Shown: positions 1-10,250 of the stretch, in pieces | Layout of the letters: the number at the start of each line of letters is the position of its first letter | Numbering within the stretch: position 1 is the first letter of the stretch | NCBI GenBank assembly: GCA_046732855.1 | Contig: JBKPNX010000203.1 | Coordinates: 1 to 13,281, forward strand | Reading direction: 5' to 3' | From: JBKPNX01 sp046732855 | GTDB lineage: Bacteria; Pseudomonadota; Alphaproteobacteria; Geminicoccales; Geminicoccaceae | DNA length: 13,281 nt | The notes under the pieces: generated by a model | What the model was told of the DNA's origin: nothing | Databases searched by the model: none | What the model saw: the letters and a program-made list of their open reading frames with translations, nothing else | Program-made: the position numbers and the translations under genes

Positions 1-398
1 TCGAGATCTGGCAGGCCGATGCCGCGGGTCGCTATGCGCATCCGGCGGACCGGCGCGGCTCGAATTTGCCCTTCAAGGGCTTCGGGCGCTGCGGCACCGG
101 CACGGACCCGGAGAACCGGTTCGCGTTCGAGACGATCAAGCCCGGCGCGACCGGCGATGGCCAGGCGCCGCACGTGAATCTGATCCTGTTCATGCGCGGC
201 CTGCTGAGCCATCTCTACACGCGCATCTATTTCGCCGACGAGGCGGCGGCGAACGCACGGGATCCGGTGCTGGCGAGCGTCGATGAGGCGCGGCGCCACA
301 CCCTGATCGCGGCGCGGCAGGCGACGGCCGCGGGGACTGTCTATCGCTTCGATGTGCGCATGCAAGGGCCGGACGAGACCGTGTTCTTCGACGTGTGA
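1..398 (+). CDS. pcaG: Protocatechuate 3,4-dioxygenase alpha subunit, 5'-truncated by window edge
   Basis: The reading frame enters from the left edge (first full codon at base 3) and gives 131 visible residues ending at the TGA at 396-398. Family members are about 200 residues, so roughly the first third lies outside. The visible part has typical PcaG features: an EIWQADAAGRY stretch, then GFGRCGTG, an FETIKPG segment, and PHVNLILFMRGLL followed by HLYTRIYF, which form the intradiol dioxygenase beta-sandwich. PcaG pairs with PcaH, which carries the non-haem iron ligands; together they open protocatechuate to 3-carboxy-cis,cis-muconate in the cytoplasm. pcaH probably lies just upstream, as is usual. 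pcaF follows after only 29 bases, supporting a pca operon. The alpha rather than beta assignment rests on the RGLL..LYTRIYF ending and is fairly firm. Confidence 0.9.
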   Translation, partial: EIWQADAAGRYAHPADRRGSNLPFKGFGRCGTGTDPENRFAFETIKPGATGDGQAPHVNLILFMRGLLSHLYTRIYFADEAAANARDPVLASVDEARRHTLIAARQATAAGTVYRFDVRMQGPDETVFFDV

Positions 399-427
399 GG
401 CGGCGCGCCGCCCGGGAGACATGACCC

Positions 428-1633
428 ATGGCCGAGGCCTTCATCTGCGACTACGTGCGGACGCCAATCGGCCGGTTCGGTGGCGTGCTCGCCGGCGTCC
501 GCGCCGACGATCTCGCCGCGGTGCCGCTGAAGGCGCTGATCGCGCGGCACGAGGGCCTCGACTGGGCGGCGGTCGACGACGTGGTCCTCGGTTGCGCCAA
601 TCAGGCCGGCGAGGACAACCGCAACGTCGCACGCATGGCGCTGCTGCTCGCCGGACTGCCCAAGGAGGTGCCCGGCAGCACGGTCAACCGCCTCTGCGGC
701 TCGGGCATGGATGCGCTCTTGATCGCAGCGCGCGCGATCAGGGCAGGCGAGGCGGCGCTGATCGTCGCGGGCGGGGTCGAGAGCATGTCGCGCGCGCCGT
801 TCGTCATGCCCAAGGCCGAGACGGCGTACTCGCGCCACGCCGAGATCCACGATACGACGCTCGGCTGGCGCTTGGTCAATCCGCTGATGAAGGCGCGGTA
901 CGGCGTCGATTCCATGCCGGAGACGGCCGAGAACGTCGCGGAGGAATTCCAGGTGACGCGCGCGGATCAGGACGCGTTCGCGCTGCGCTCGCAGCAGCGC
1001 GCCGCGGCGGCGCAGGCGTGCGGGCGGCTGGCGCGGGAGATCACGCCGGTCACATTGCCCCAGCGCCGCGGCGAGGCAGTCGTGGTCGCGGCCGACGAGC
1101 ACCCCCGGGCCGACACGACGCTGGAGCGGCTCGCGCAGCTGCCGACGCCGTTCCGCGAGGGCGGCACGGTGACCGCCGGCAACGCGTCGGGGGTCAACGA
1201 CGGCGCGGCGGCGCTCCTGGTCGCATCCGAGGCGGCGTGCGCCCGCCATGGCCTGGAGCCGCTCGCGCGCGTGGTCGGCGGTGCGGCCGCGGGCGTGCCG
1301 CCCCGGATCATGGGGATCGGTCCGGCGCCGGCGACGCAGAAGCTGTGCGCGCGCCTTCGCTGGTCCGCCGGCGAGATCGACGTGATCGAGCTCAATGAGG
1401 CGTTCGCCAGCCAGGCGCTCGCCGTGCTGCGCCAGCTCGGCCTGCCCGACGACGCCCCGCACGTCAACCCGAATGGCGGCGCGATCGCGCTCGGTCACCC
1501 CTTGGGCATGTCGGGCGCGCGGATCAGCGGCACCGCCGCGCTCGAGCTCAAGGAACGCGGGGCGCGGCGCGCGCTTGCCACCATGTGCATCGGCGTCGGC
1601 CAGGGCATCGCGGTCGGGCTCGAGGCGGCGTGA
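428..1633 (+). CDS. pcaF: 3-oxoadipyl-CoA thiolase (beta-ketoadipyl-CoA thiolase)
   Basis: 401 residues, the normal PcaF length. It cleaves 3-oxoadipyl-CoA with CoA to succinyl-CoA and acetyl-CoA, the final step of the beta-ketoadipate pathway. All thiolase landmarks are present: the nucleophilic cysteine C90 in NRLCGSGMDA, the VESMSRAP loop at about 117-124, NEAF at 323-326, the catalytic histidine H357 in GGAIALGHPLG, and the second active-site cysteine C387 in MCIGVGQG. The N-terminal RTPIGRFGG and CANQAGEDNRNVARMALLLAGLP stretches are much closer to PcaF than to acetoacetyl-CoA thiolases, and the pcaG neighbour agrees. The ATG at 428 is preceded by GGGAG at 414-418, nine bases away; an ATG at 421 is in another frame. 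The motif reads LCGSG, where I recall LCASG as common in PcaF, a mild substitution. Confidence 0.94.
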   Translation: MAEAFICDYVRTPIGRFGGVLAGVRADDLAAVPLKALIARHEGLDWAAVDDVVLGCANQAGEDNRNVARMALLLAGLPKEVPGSTVNRLCGSGMDALLIAARAIRAGEAALIVAGGVESMSRAPFVMPKAETAYSRHAEIHDTTLGWRLVNPLMKARYGVDSMPETAENVAEEFQVTRADQDAFALRSQQRAAAAQACGRLAREITPVTLPQRRGEAVVVAADEHPRADTTLERLAQLPTPFREGGTVTAGNASGVNDGAAALLVASEAACARHGLEPLARVVGGAAAGVPPRIMGIGPAPATQKLCARLRWSAGEIDVIELNEAFASQALAVLRQLGLPDDAPHVNPNGGAIALGHPLGMSGARISGTAALELKERGARRALATMCIGVGQGIAVGLEAA

Positions 1634-1686
1634 CGTGAGGGCGCGGCAAATCTGCCGAGCTACCGCTTGTCGCCGTGTCGGATCAG

Positions 1687-1703
1687 AAAAGCGGGTTGGC
1701 CCG
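1687..1703 (-). terminator. Possible weak terminator after kdpE
   Basis: Read on the minus strand, downstream of the kdpE stop, the sequence has CGGG, a CCAA loop and CCCG, then CTTTTCT. A four-pair stem is too short to be convincing, but its position and the T run suit the end of the kdp transcript. No better hairpin was seen in the 103 bases between the pcaF and kdpE stops. Confidence 0.22.
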
Positions 1704-1736
1704 TGGCACTGCGCGCCCGGCCTGCAAACCTGCGGC

Positions 1737-2438
1737 TCAATCAGCCGTCAGGAGCCGATAACCGACGCCCGGCTCGTTGCTGATGTAGCGCGGGTCGGCC
1801 GGATCGTCGCACAGCTTCTGGCGCAGATGACCGATGTAGATGCGCAGATAATGGGTCTCATGCTCGTGTGCCGGCCCCCAGACCTCACGCAGCAGATGCT
1901 GGTGGGTGACGATCCGCCCCGCGTGCTGCGCCAGCAGACGAAGGATGGCGAACTCCTTGCGCGAGAGTCTGATCTCGGTACCGGCGCGACGGACGCGTCG
2001 GCGCGGGATGTCGATCGAGAGATCCCCGACGGTCACCACGGCCGGCGGCGGCTCGCCGTCCTGCCGCCGCCCCCGCAGCACGGCGCGTACCCGCGCCAGC
2101 AGCTCCTGGATGCCGAACGGCTTGGTGACATAGTCATCGGCGCCGCGGTCGAGCGCCGTCACCTTCTCACCCTCAACCGTGCGCACAGAGAGAACGATGA
2201 TCGGCACCTTGGACCACTCACGAATGCCCGCGATCACCTCGTGTCCGTCCAGATCCGGCAGGCCAAGATCGAGGATCACGAGGTCGGGGCTCGCGGTCGC
2301 GCATTTGCCGAGGCCGTCTTCCCCGCGCGCTGCCTCGATCACGTCGTAGCCGTACGCGTTCAGGCTGATGCGCAGGAACTTGCGAATCTGCGGCTCGTCG
2401 TCGATCACCAGGATGCGCGCAATCCCCGCCGCGGTCAT
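1737..2438 (-). CDS. kdpE: KdpE response regulator (OmpR/PhoB family)
   Basis: 233 residues. Once phosphorylated by KdpD it binds the kdp promoter and activates transcription at low K+ or under osmotic stress. The receiver domain (about 7-120) has the acidic pair D13-D14, the phosphoacceptor D57 in VILDLGLPD, S84 in the VLSVR switch position and K106 in VTKPF. The C-terminal winged-helix DNA-binding domain (about 134-230) shows the OmpR-type signature: LSRKEFAILRLLAQHAGRIV, then REVWGP, then THYLRIYIGHLRQKL and GVGYRL. HYLRIYIGHLRQKLE-like wording is characteristic of KdpE. The start overlaps the kdpD stop by four bases (ATGA), implying translational coupling. It is the last gene of the kdp operon and converges with pcaF across a 103-base gap. 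Confidence 0.95.
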   Translation of the reverse strand: MTAAGIARILVIDDEPQIRKFLRISLNAYGYDVIEAARGEDGLGKCATASPDLVILDLGLPDLDGHEVIAGIREWSKVPIIVLSVRTVEGEKVTALDRGADDYVTKPFGIQELLARVRAVLRGRRQDGEPPPAVVTVGDLSIDIPRRRVRRAGTEIRLSRKEFAILRLLAQHAGRIVTHQHLLREVWGPAHEHETHYLRIYIGHLRQKLCDDPADPRYISNEPGVGYRLLTAD

Positions 2439-5170
2439 CGGCCGAGGCCTCCGCCTGCCGGTTCCCGCTCCTCCTCATCGGCTCCATCGTCGATCGCGGG
2501 CATCCGCTCCACCGGAAGCCAGAAGGCGATGGTCGTGCCGCGGCCGCCGGCCCCGGGCAGCGCCTCGATCCTACCGCCGTGCGCCTCGATCAGACCCCGG
2601 CAGATCGAGAGGCCGAGACCCGTCCCGGCGGCCTGTTGGTCGCCGGCACGGACGCGATAGAACACGTCGAACACGGTATCGCGCGCTTCCGGCGGGATGC
2701 CGGGGCCCTCGTCGCTCACGCCCACTCTTACCTGCTCGCCGTCCGTCGCCGCGGCAACTTCGATCCGACCATCCGTCGGCGAATACTTGGCAGCGTTATC
2801 AAGGATATTGACCAGAACCTGCTCGATCAGGATCGGATCGACGTGGAGAACAGGCGTGTCCGCCGAGATCTGCACCTCGACTTTGAGGGAAGCGAGCGGA
2901 CGGGCCATCTGCTTAAGCGCCCGGCCGACGATCTCCCGAAGGTCGACCCATTCGCGGTTGGGCTGCAGCGCGCCGTAGCCGAGCCGGGTCATGTCGAGCA
3001 GGTTCTGCACGAAACGATTCAACCGCTCGCTCTCTTCGAGAATGGTCTGCGCAAGCTGCGCGCGGTCGCCGCTGGACAGGGCGCCGTCGCAACTCGCGAG
3101 GCCGGTGGCCGAGCCGATGATCGAGACGAGCGGCGTGCGCAGATCGTGCGACACCGACGACAGCAGAGCGGAGCGCAGGCGCTCCGTCTCGCTCAGAAGG
3201 CGCGCCTGCTCGATATCGGTCGCGAGATTCGTCCGCTCGATCGCGACGGCGACCTGATCCACCAGCGCCTCAAGCAGGTCGCGCTGCTCCAGCGTCAGCT
3301 GCCGTTGCGGATTCTCGAACGCGACGCCGAGCAGGCCGAGCGGGCCACGCGCGGTTTTGAGCGGCAGGAACAGCCACTCCGAGGCCGGCAGCGTGCCCGA
3401 ACTCCAGCCGGCTGCTTGGTCGTGCTGCCACGCCCAACGCGCGGCGCCCCATGCGGTCGGCGACATCTGGTCTTCTGGCGGGTAGCCGGAGGCGATCTCG
3501 AGCTGGTCGCCCGCGCGCGGCAGCAGGACGAGGGAGTGGCACTGCAGCGTCGACGCCACATGATGGACTGCCGCCCATAAGACGTCATTGAGCGACGCGG
3601 CGCCGGCGATCTTGCGACTGAAGTCGTAGAGGTTCGCCGTGCGCCGAGTAATCTGGCGCATCGCCTCGATCTGAGCCTTGAGCCGGGCCGCCAGGTTGCC
3701 GACGATGACCGCGACCACCAGGAAGAAGACGACCGTCAGTATGTCTTCCTGGCGCTCCACGAGCAGGGTATAGAGGGGCTCCGTGAAAAAGAAGTTGTAG
3801 ACGAAAAAGCTCAGCAAGCTCGCATAGACCGACGGCCACAGGCCGAAGCGGATCGCCACCACGAGCACTGCCATCAGGAAAATCAAGGACAGATTGGCAA
3901 GAGGCAGGAAGCGGCCGGCCACATCTGAGAGCACGCTCGCGACCAAAACGGCGAGAGTAGCCCAGGCAAAGGCGCGGACGTCGGGTTTGAGCTCGAACGG
4001 ACTCGCCTGAATGACCTGACCGGGAGCCTCCTCCCCTCCGGGAGCTACGACGATGACTTCGAACTGGCCGGGATCTTTGAGCAGTCGCTCCGTCACATGT
4101 TCCTTCAGCCAGCCAGACCAGCGGCGCCGGCGTGGCCGGCCCAATAGAATGCGCGTGACGTTGCGCGACCGGGCGAACGTGAGCAGCTCTTTGACGACGT
4201 CGGACTCGGCATGCAGCGTGACCGCCTCCCCGCCAAGGCTCTCGGCCAGCCGTAGCGCCTCCGCGATGAGGTTTTTGGCTTGGTCGCTCAGGTGGTCGGC
4301 GCGCGGTGTGTGCACGTTCACTGCGATCCAGGGCATCCGCGCGCGCTCCGCCATCCGCTTGGCTGTCCGGACGAGCTTCTTGGCGACGGGCGACTCGTTG
4401 ATGCATACCAGGAGCCGATCCTGGGTCGGCCACGGCCCGGCAATGGCGTGTGCGCGCATGTAGGCCGTCATCTGCGCGTCGACCCGCTCGGCAGCGATGC
4501 GCATGGCAAGCTCGCGCAAGGCCGTAAGATTGCCCTTGCTGAAGAAATGCTGAATGGCGCGGGCGACCTGATCGCGGACGTAGACCTTACCTTCGCGCAG
4601 TCGCTGGATCAGGTCCTCGGGTGGCAGGTCGACCAGCTCGATCTCATCCGCGAGCTCTAGCACCCTGTCCGGAAGGGTCTCGCGGACGCGCACGCGGGCG
4701 ATGCGCTCCACGATGTCGTTCAGGCTCTCGAGATGCTGGATGTTGAGCGTGGTGAAGACATCGATTCCGGCGTCCAGCAGTTCCTCCACGTCCTGATAGC
4801 GCTTCACATGTCGGCTGCCCTGGACGTTGGTGTGGGCGAGTTCGTCGACAATGGCGAGCTGTGGCTTGCGCCAGAGCAGCGCGTCGAGGTCCATCTCGGC
4901 GAGAACGCGGCCGCGATAGGCAAGCTTGCGGCGCGGCAGGATCTCGAAGCCGCGCAACAGCGCCTCGGTCTCCGCCCGGCCGTGGGTCTCGACGATGCCG
5001 ATGACCACGTCCGTGCCTTCCCGGCGACGCTCGCGGGCCGCCTCGAGCATGGCGTACGTCTTGCCGACGCCCGGGTAGGCGCCGAGGAAGATCTTGAGCC
5101 GCCCGCGCCCCTCCTTCTTGGCCTCTTCGAGGAGCGCTTCGGGCGTGGGCCTCCCCTCGTCGTCAGTCAT
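2435..5170 (-). CDS. kdpD: KdpD sensor histidine kinase
   Basis: 911 residues (the E. coli protein is 894), complete. In order: the cytoplasmic KdpD sensor domain (about 20-230) with Walker A GAYPGVGKT at 30-38 and the Walker B-like IVDELAHTN around 107-115; a universal-stress-protein-like domain (about 250-378); four closely packed membrane segments (about 400-419, 426-441, 446-463 and 476-495), the usual KdpD arrangement; a GAF-like region (about 520-645); then the kinase core. The phosphorylated histidine is H675 in SSVSHDLRTP, the N box is ILDNAAKYS near 789-797, and G boxes are DEGPGIP (820-826) and GTGLGL (849-854). It phosphorylates KdpE in response to K+ and ionic or turgor cues. It begins inside the kdpC stop (ATGA overlap). 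The C-terminal tail after about residue 890 is acidic (DDGADEEERE) and extends past the usual kinase end. Confidence 0.97.
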   Translation of the reverse strand: MTDDEGRPTPEALLEEAKKEGRGRLKIFLGAYPGVGKTYAMLEAARERRREGTDVVIGIVETHGRAETEALLRGFEILPRRKLAYRGRVLAEMDLDALLWRKPQLAIVDELAHTNVQGSRHVKRYQDVEELLDAGIDVFTTLNIQHLESLNDIVERIARVRVRETLPDRVLELADEIELVDLPPEDLIQRLREGKVYVRDQVARAIQHFFSKGNLTALRELAMRIAAERVDAQMTAYMRAHAIAGPWPTQDRLLVCINESPVAKKLVRTAKRMAERARMPWIAVNVHTPRADHLSDQAKNLIAEALRLAESLGGEAVTLHAESDVVKELLTFARSRNVTRILLGRPRRRRWSGWLKEHVTERLLKDPGQFEVIVVAPGGEEAPGQVIQASPFELKPDVRAFAWATLAVLVASVLSDVAGRFLPLANLSLIFLMAVLVVAIRFGLWPSVYASLLSFFVYNFFFTEPLYTLLVERQEDILTVVFFLVVAVIVGNLAARLKAQIEAMRQITRRTANLYDFSRKIAGAASLNDVLWAAVHHVASTLQCHSLVLLPRAGDQLEIASGYPPEDQMSPTAWGAARWAWQHDQAAGWSSGTLPASEWLFLPLKTARGPLGLLGVAFENPQRQLTLEQRDLLEALVDQVAVAIERTNLATDIEQARLLSETERLRSALLSSVSHDLRTPLVSIIGSATGLASCDGALSSGDRAQLAQTILEESERLNRFVQNLLDMTRLGYGALQPNREWVDLREIVGRALKQMARPLASLKVEVQISADTPVLHVDPILIEQVLVNILDNAAKYSPTDGRIEVAAATDGEQVRVGVSDEGPGIPPEARDTVFDVFYRVRAGDQQAAGTGLGLSICRGLIEAHGGRIEALPGAGGRGTTIAFWLPVERMPAIDDGADEEEREPAGGGLGR

Positions 5171-5763
5171 TTTGTGCCCATGGCGCCGCCCGCCTGCTCT
5201 CCCGCCATCCTATCCAAGGCAAGATTAAGCAGCAGCACGTTGACGCGGGGCTCGCCGAGCAGGCTGAACGTCCGGTGCTCGGTCTGCTCATCGACCAGAG
5301 CGCGCACCGCGTCCTCGGACAGACCGCGCGCCTTGGCCACACGGGCGACCTGGAAGAGGGCAGCCTGCGGCGAGATGTGCGGGTCGAGACCACTGCCGGA
5401 TGCGGTGACCAGATCGATCGGCACCGCGGCGTCCGGGTTCTCGGCTCTGAGCCGCTCCACGTCCGCGCGTACGCGGTCGATGAGCACTCGACTCGTAGGC
5501 CCCAGGTTGGAGCCGCTGGACGCAGCCGCGTTGTAGCCGTCGCCCGCGGCCGAAGGCCGGCTGTGGAAGTAACGGTCGCTCCTGAAGCGCTGTCCGATCA
5601 GCTCCGAGCCGATCACCTGGCCGTCCCGCTCGATCAGGCTGCCGTTGGCCTGGTGCGGAAACGCCAGCTGGGCGATGCCGGTGATAGCGAGCGGATAGAG
5701 CAGGCCCGTGATCAGCGTGAAGAGCACGATCAGCGCGAGCGCCGGGCGAATGTGCTCAGCCAT
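5167..5763 (-). CDS. kdpC: K+-transporting ATPase subunit KdpC
   Basis: 198 residues, normal length. KdpC is the single-span subunit that caps the KdpFABC complex and is thought to stabilise ATP binding by KdpB. The N-terminus holds one membrane helix (about 6-34, PALALIVLFTLITGLLYPLA), followed by conserved KdpC blocks: GSLIERDGQVIGSELIGQ (41-58), YFHSRPSA (65-72), SSGSNLGPTS (82-91), and ASGSGLDPHISPQAA (121-135) leading into VARVAKARGLS. The ATG at 5763 has a strong GAGGAG site that overlaps the kdpB stop (TGAGGAG), with 12 bases between the genes. The stop overlaps the kdpD start by four bases. Confidence 0.96.
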   Translation of the reverse strand: MAEHIRPALALIVLFTLITGLLYPLAITGIAQLAFPHQANGSLIERDGQVIGSELIGQRFRSDRYFHSRPSAAGDGYNAAASSGSNLGPTSRVLIDRVRADVERLRAENPDAAVPIDLVTASGSGLDPHISPQAALFQVARVAKARGLSEDAVRALVDEQTEHRTFSLLGEPRVNVLLLNLALDRMAGEQAGGAMGTK

Positions 5764-5775
5764 GGCGATTGCTCC

Positions 5776-7914
<2,139 letters not shown>

Positions 7915-7938
7915 TGCAGCCGGTTCCGGATGCGGTGG

Positions 7939-9642
7939 TCAGAACAGCATGTGTTCTTGCATGGCGAAATGCTCTGCGATCGGCCCGAGCGCGAGCGCCG
8001 GGAAGAACGTGAGGCCGCCAATGATCAGGATCACGCCGACGAGCAGGCCAACGAACAAGCCCCCGGTCGTCGGGAAGGTCCCGGGGGAGGCCGGCACCGT
8101 CTTCTTGGCGACCAGGGAGCCGGCCACCGCCATCATCGGAATGATGACGAAATAGCGCCCGATCAGCATCGCGATGCCGCCGGTCGTGTTGTACCAAAGC
8201 GTATTGCCGGTGAAGCCGGCGAACGCCGAGCCGTTGTTGGCGGTCTGCGACGTGAACAGGTAGAGCAGCTCGCTGAAGCCGTGCGGGCCATGATCCTGGA
8301 TGCTGGACAAGCCGAAGGGCAGCATCACGGATACCGCGGTGAACGCGAGCATCGACAGCGGCAGGATCAGAATGGCGAGCATCGCCATCTTGACCTCCTT
8401 CGCCTCGACCTTCTTGCCCAGGTACTCCGGCGTGCGACCCACCATCAGGCCGGCCACGAAGACGGCGATAATGACCATGAGAAGCATGCCATAGAGTCCC
8501 GAGCCGACCCCGCCGAAGATGATCTCGCCGAGTTCCATGTTGATGATCGGAATCATTCCGCCCAGCGGCGTAAAGCTGTCGTGCATGGCATTGACGGAGC
8601 CGTTCGAGGCATCGGTGGTGGCGACCGCCCACAGGCTGGAATTCGCAATGCCGAAGCGGACCTCCTTGCCTTCCATGTTGGCGGGATCGATGCCCAGCGC
8701 GGCGAAGTTCGGATTGCCTGCGCCTTCCGCCCAGTAGGTGACCAGCACGCCTACAAGGAACACGATCGACATCGCGGCGTAGAGCGCCCAGCCCTGGCGC
8801 TCGTCTCGCACCATACGCCCGAAGGTGAGGGTCAGCGCCGCCGGGATCAGCAGGATGTAGAGGAGCTCGAGAAAGTTGCTGAGCGGCGTGGGATTCTCGT
8901 ACGGCACGGCCGAGTTGGCGTTCCAGAAGCCACCGCCATTGGTGCCGAGCTGCTTGATCGCGATCTGCGAGGCCGCCGGCCCCTGGCTCAGCGTCTGCGT
9001 CGCGCCTTCGAGGGTGGTCGCGTCGACGTAGGGCCCGACGTTCTGCGGAACGCCCTGCCAGACGAGGAAGAGCGCCGCGACGGTCGATAGCGGCAGCAGC
9101 ACGTACAAGGTGCACCGCGTCAGGTCGACCCAGAAATTGCCGACGGTCCTGCCCGAAGCACGCGCGAAAGCGCGGGCGAGCGCAATGGCGAGCGCGATGC
9201 CGGTGGCAGCGGACACGAAGTTCTGCGTCGTCAGCGCCGCCATCTGGGTGAAATAGCTCATCGTGCTCTCGCCGCCGTAGTTCTGCCAGTTGGTGTTGGT
9301 CGCGAAGCTGACGGCGGTATTGAAGGAAAGATCCGGGGCGACCGCGGACATGCCGGCAGGATTGAGCGGCAGCACCGCCTGGAAGCGTTGCAGGGCATAG
9401 GCCAGAAGAAAGCCCCCAGCATTGAAGACGAGCATGGCGAGCGTGTAGGCGAGCCAGTGCTGCTCGCGCGTTTCGTCGACGCCGGCGGCCCGATAGAGCA
9501 AGACTTCGACCGGGCGGAAGACAGACGACAGGAAGGTCCGCTCGCCTTCGAACACCCGCGCCATGAAACGTCCGAGCGGCACCACGAGGGCGGTGAGCAC
9601 GACGAAATAAATGGCGATCTGCGCCCAGCCGTTGGCGGTCAT
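7939..9642 (-). CDS. kdpA: K+-transporting ATPase subunit KdpA (K+ channel-like subunit)
   Basis: 567 residues (557 in E. coli). KdpA belongs to the superfamily of K+ transporters and selects and binds K+ in the KdpFABC pump. Four imperfect selectivity-filter repeats are visible: TNTNWQNYGGE (115-125, Q120 matching E. coli Q116), GTNGGGFWNANSA (233-245), GGVGSGLYGM (377-386) and TANNGSAFAGFTGNT (467-481). About ten hydrophobic membrane segments run throughout. The ATG at 9642 follows the kdpF stop by 13 bases, with TGAGGAA just upstream as the ribosome site. No missing key residue or frameshift was noticed. Confidence 0.97.
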   Translation of the reverse strand: MTANGWAQIAIYFVVLTALVVPLGRFMARVFEGERTFLSSVFRPVEVLLYRAAGVDETREQHWLAYTLAMLVFNAGGFLLAYALQRFQAVLPLNPAGMSAVAPDLSFNTAVSFATNTNWQNYGGESTMSYFTQMAALTTQNFVSAATGIALAIALARAFARASGRTVGNFWVDLTRCTLYVLLPLSTVAALFLVWQGVPQNVGPYVDATTLEGATQTLSQGPAASQIAIKQLGTNGGGFWNANSAVPYENPTPLSNFLELLYILLIPAALTLTFGRMVRDERQGWALYAAMSIVFLVGVLVTYWAEGAGNPNFAALGIDPANMEGKEVRFGIANSSLWAVATTDASNGSVNAMHDSFTPLGGMIPIINMELGEIIFGGVGSGLYGMLLMVIIAVFVAGLMVGRTPEYLGKKVEAKEVKMAMLAILILPLSMLAFTAVSVMLPFGLSSIQDHGPHGFSELLYLFTSQTANNGSAFAGFTGNTLWYNTTGGIAMLIGRYFVIIPMMAVAGSLVAKKTVPASPGTFPTTGGLFVGLLVGVILIIGGLTFFPALALGPIAEHFAMQEHMLF

Positions 9643-9655
9643 GGTTGCGTGTTCC

Positions 9656-9745
9656 TCAGAACCGCTCGGGCCTCAGCAGGGCGTAGATCAGGTAGACCAG
9701 CAGCCCCACGGTGACGAGAATGGCGAGCCCATAGTCGACGATCAT
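9656..9745 (-). CDS. kdpF: K+-transporting ATPase subunit KdpF, 29 aa
   Basis: A 29-codon frame from ATG at 9743-9745 to TGA at 9656-9658, found by reading the minus strand by hand. The peptide begins MIVDYGLAILVTVGLLVY and ends YALLRPERF: one membrane helix with a short charged tail, the same length (29) and pattern as E. coli KdpF. KdpF packs between KdpA and KdpB and stabilises the complex. An AGGGGA ribosome site lies six bases before the start, in the 12-base gap after the preceding small gene. Its place directly before kdpA is the expected one, and together with the length this makes the call strong despite its size. Confidence 0.93.
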   Translation of the reverse strand: MIVDYGLAILVTVGLLVYLIYALLRPERF

Positions 9746-9757
9746 GATCGTTCCCCT

Positions 9758-9841
9758 TCAGAGCCGCTCGCAGGCCAACGCATAGGTCACGGACAGCGCG
9801 AAGAAGCCGATCCCGAGAATTAGCATCAGGACATCCAGCAT
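9758..9841 (-). CDS. 27-aa single-span membrane peptide heading the kdp operon (KdpF-like, function unknown)
   Basis: 27 codons from ATG at 9839-9841 to TGA at 9758-9760. The start is fixed by a strong AAAGGAG, nine bases upstream on the minus strand; the open frame extends further up to about 9958, but that part is Pro/Arg/Ser-rich and has no comparable ribosome site. The peptide begins MLDVLMLILGIGFFALSV and ends TYALACERL, i.e. one hydrophobic helix and a short charged end. The tail resembles that of KdpF just downstream (YALLRPERF against YALACERL), suggesting a diverged duplicate or an analogous small subunit. Only 12 bases separate it from kdpF, so it is almost surely co-transcribed. 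I have an unverified recollection of similar small unnamed proteins next to kdp in other alphaproteobacteria. Function is not known to me. Confidence 0.75.
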   Translation of the reverse strand: MLDVLMLILGIGFFALSVTYALACERL

Positions 9842-10077
9842 CGGCTGAAACTCCTTTGTGCTCGCCGGGCGCGAACCGCCGGCTGGCTGCGCCTTGCGGC
9901 TCTCAGTTTCGGGGGCGAACGTCTGCGGGCATTGATCCTCCGCAACGGGACACGGCAATTGCGCACATACCGTTCGCCCTTCAGCGCCGCTCGCGACTTC
10001 CCGCTGCTGGCGCGAACGGCGAGGCCGCCGGGGCGACGGCCAGGCCCAGCAGAACCCGCATCGTTGCCGTCACTCGA

Positions 10078-10091
10078 TCGATCCGGATCGA
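10078..10091. repeat. 14-base perfect palindrome
   Basis: TCGATCCGGATCGA reads the same on both strands, centred between 10084 and 10085, and lies about 237 bases ahead of the first kdp gene. A perfect 14-base palindrome is expected about once by chance in a window this size, so an operator role is only a possibility. Confidence 0.4.
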
Positions 10092-10250
10092 GACTCGCGC
10101 CAAGCGCCGTAATTTCGCTATTCCGGTTCCTGCGCCGTCGCGCATGAACGGCGTAAAAGTTTGATGCGGTTTCTATGCTTTCGCTCCTTAGCAAGGCTGC
10201 CGGATGAGCGACCACAGGATTCAGCGCTCGGGAGATCCGGATTGCCAGCT

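Noticed and set aside
341..1498. 385-codon open frame on the minus strand opposite pcaF, and a 348-codon frame on the plus strand at 352-1398
   Set aside because: Both are Arg/Ala-rich shadows caused by GC bias over a thiolase with every catalytic residue intact; neither has any recognisable domain.
1644..1657. Hairpin CGGCA-AATC-TGCCG just after pcaF
   Set aside because: Only five pairs and no T run after it on either strand, so it is not supported as an intrinsic terminator.
7930..9090. 386-codon plus-strand frame opposite kdpA
   Set aside because: Composition (Arg, Glu, Asp, His, Gln runs) mirrors hydrophobic codons read antisense; no ribosome site and no domain.
9758..9958. Longer 66-aa version of the small gene at the head of the kdp operon
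   Set aside because: The added N-terminal 39 residues are Pro/Ser/Arg-rich without a ribosome site, whereas the internal ATG at 9841 has AAAGGAG nine bases upstream and yields a clean one-helix peptide.
9984..10145. Minus-strand frame from ATG at 10145 (about 54 aa) with a signal-peptide-like piece MRVLLGLAVAPAASPFAPAA
   Set aside because: The hydrophobic run is short and Ala/Pro-rich as chance GC-rich sequence often is, no ribosome site precedes it, and the rest is Arg-rich.
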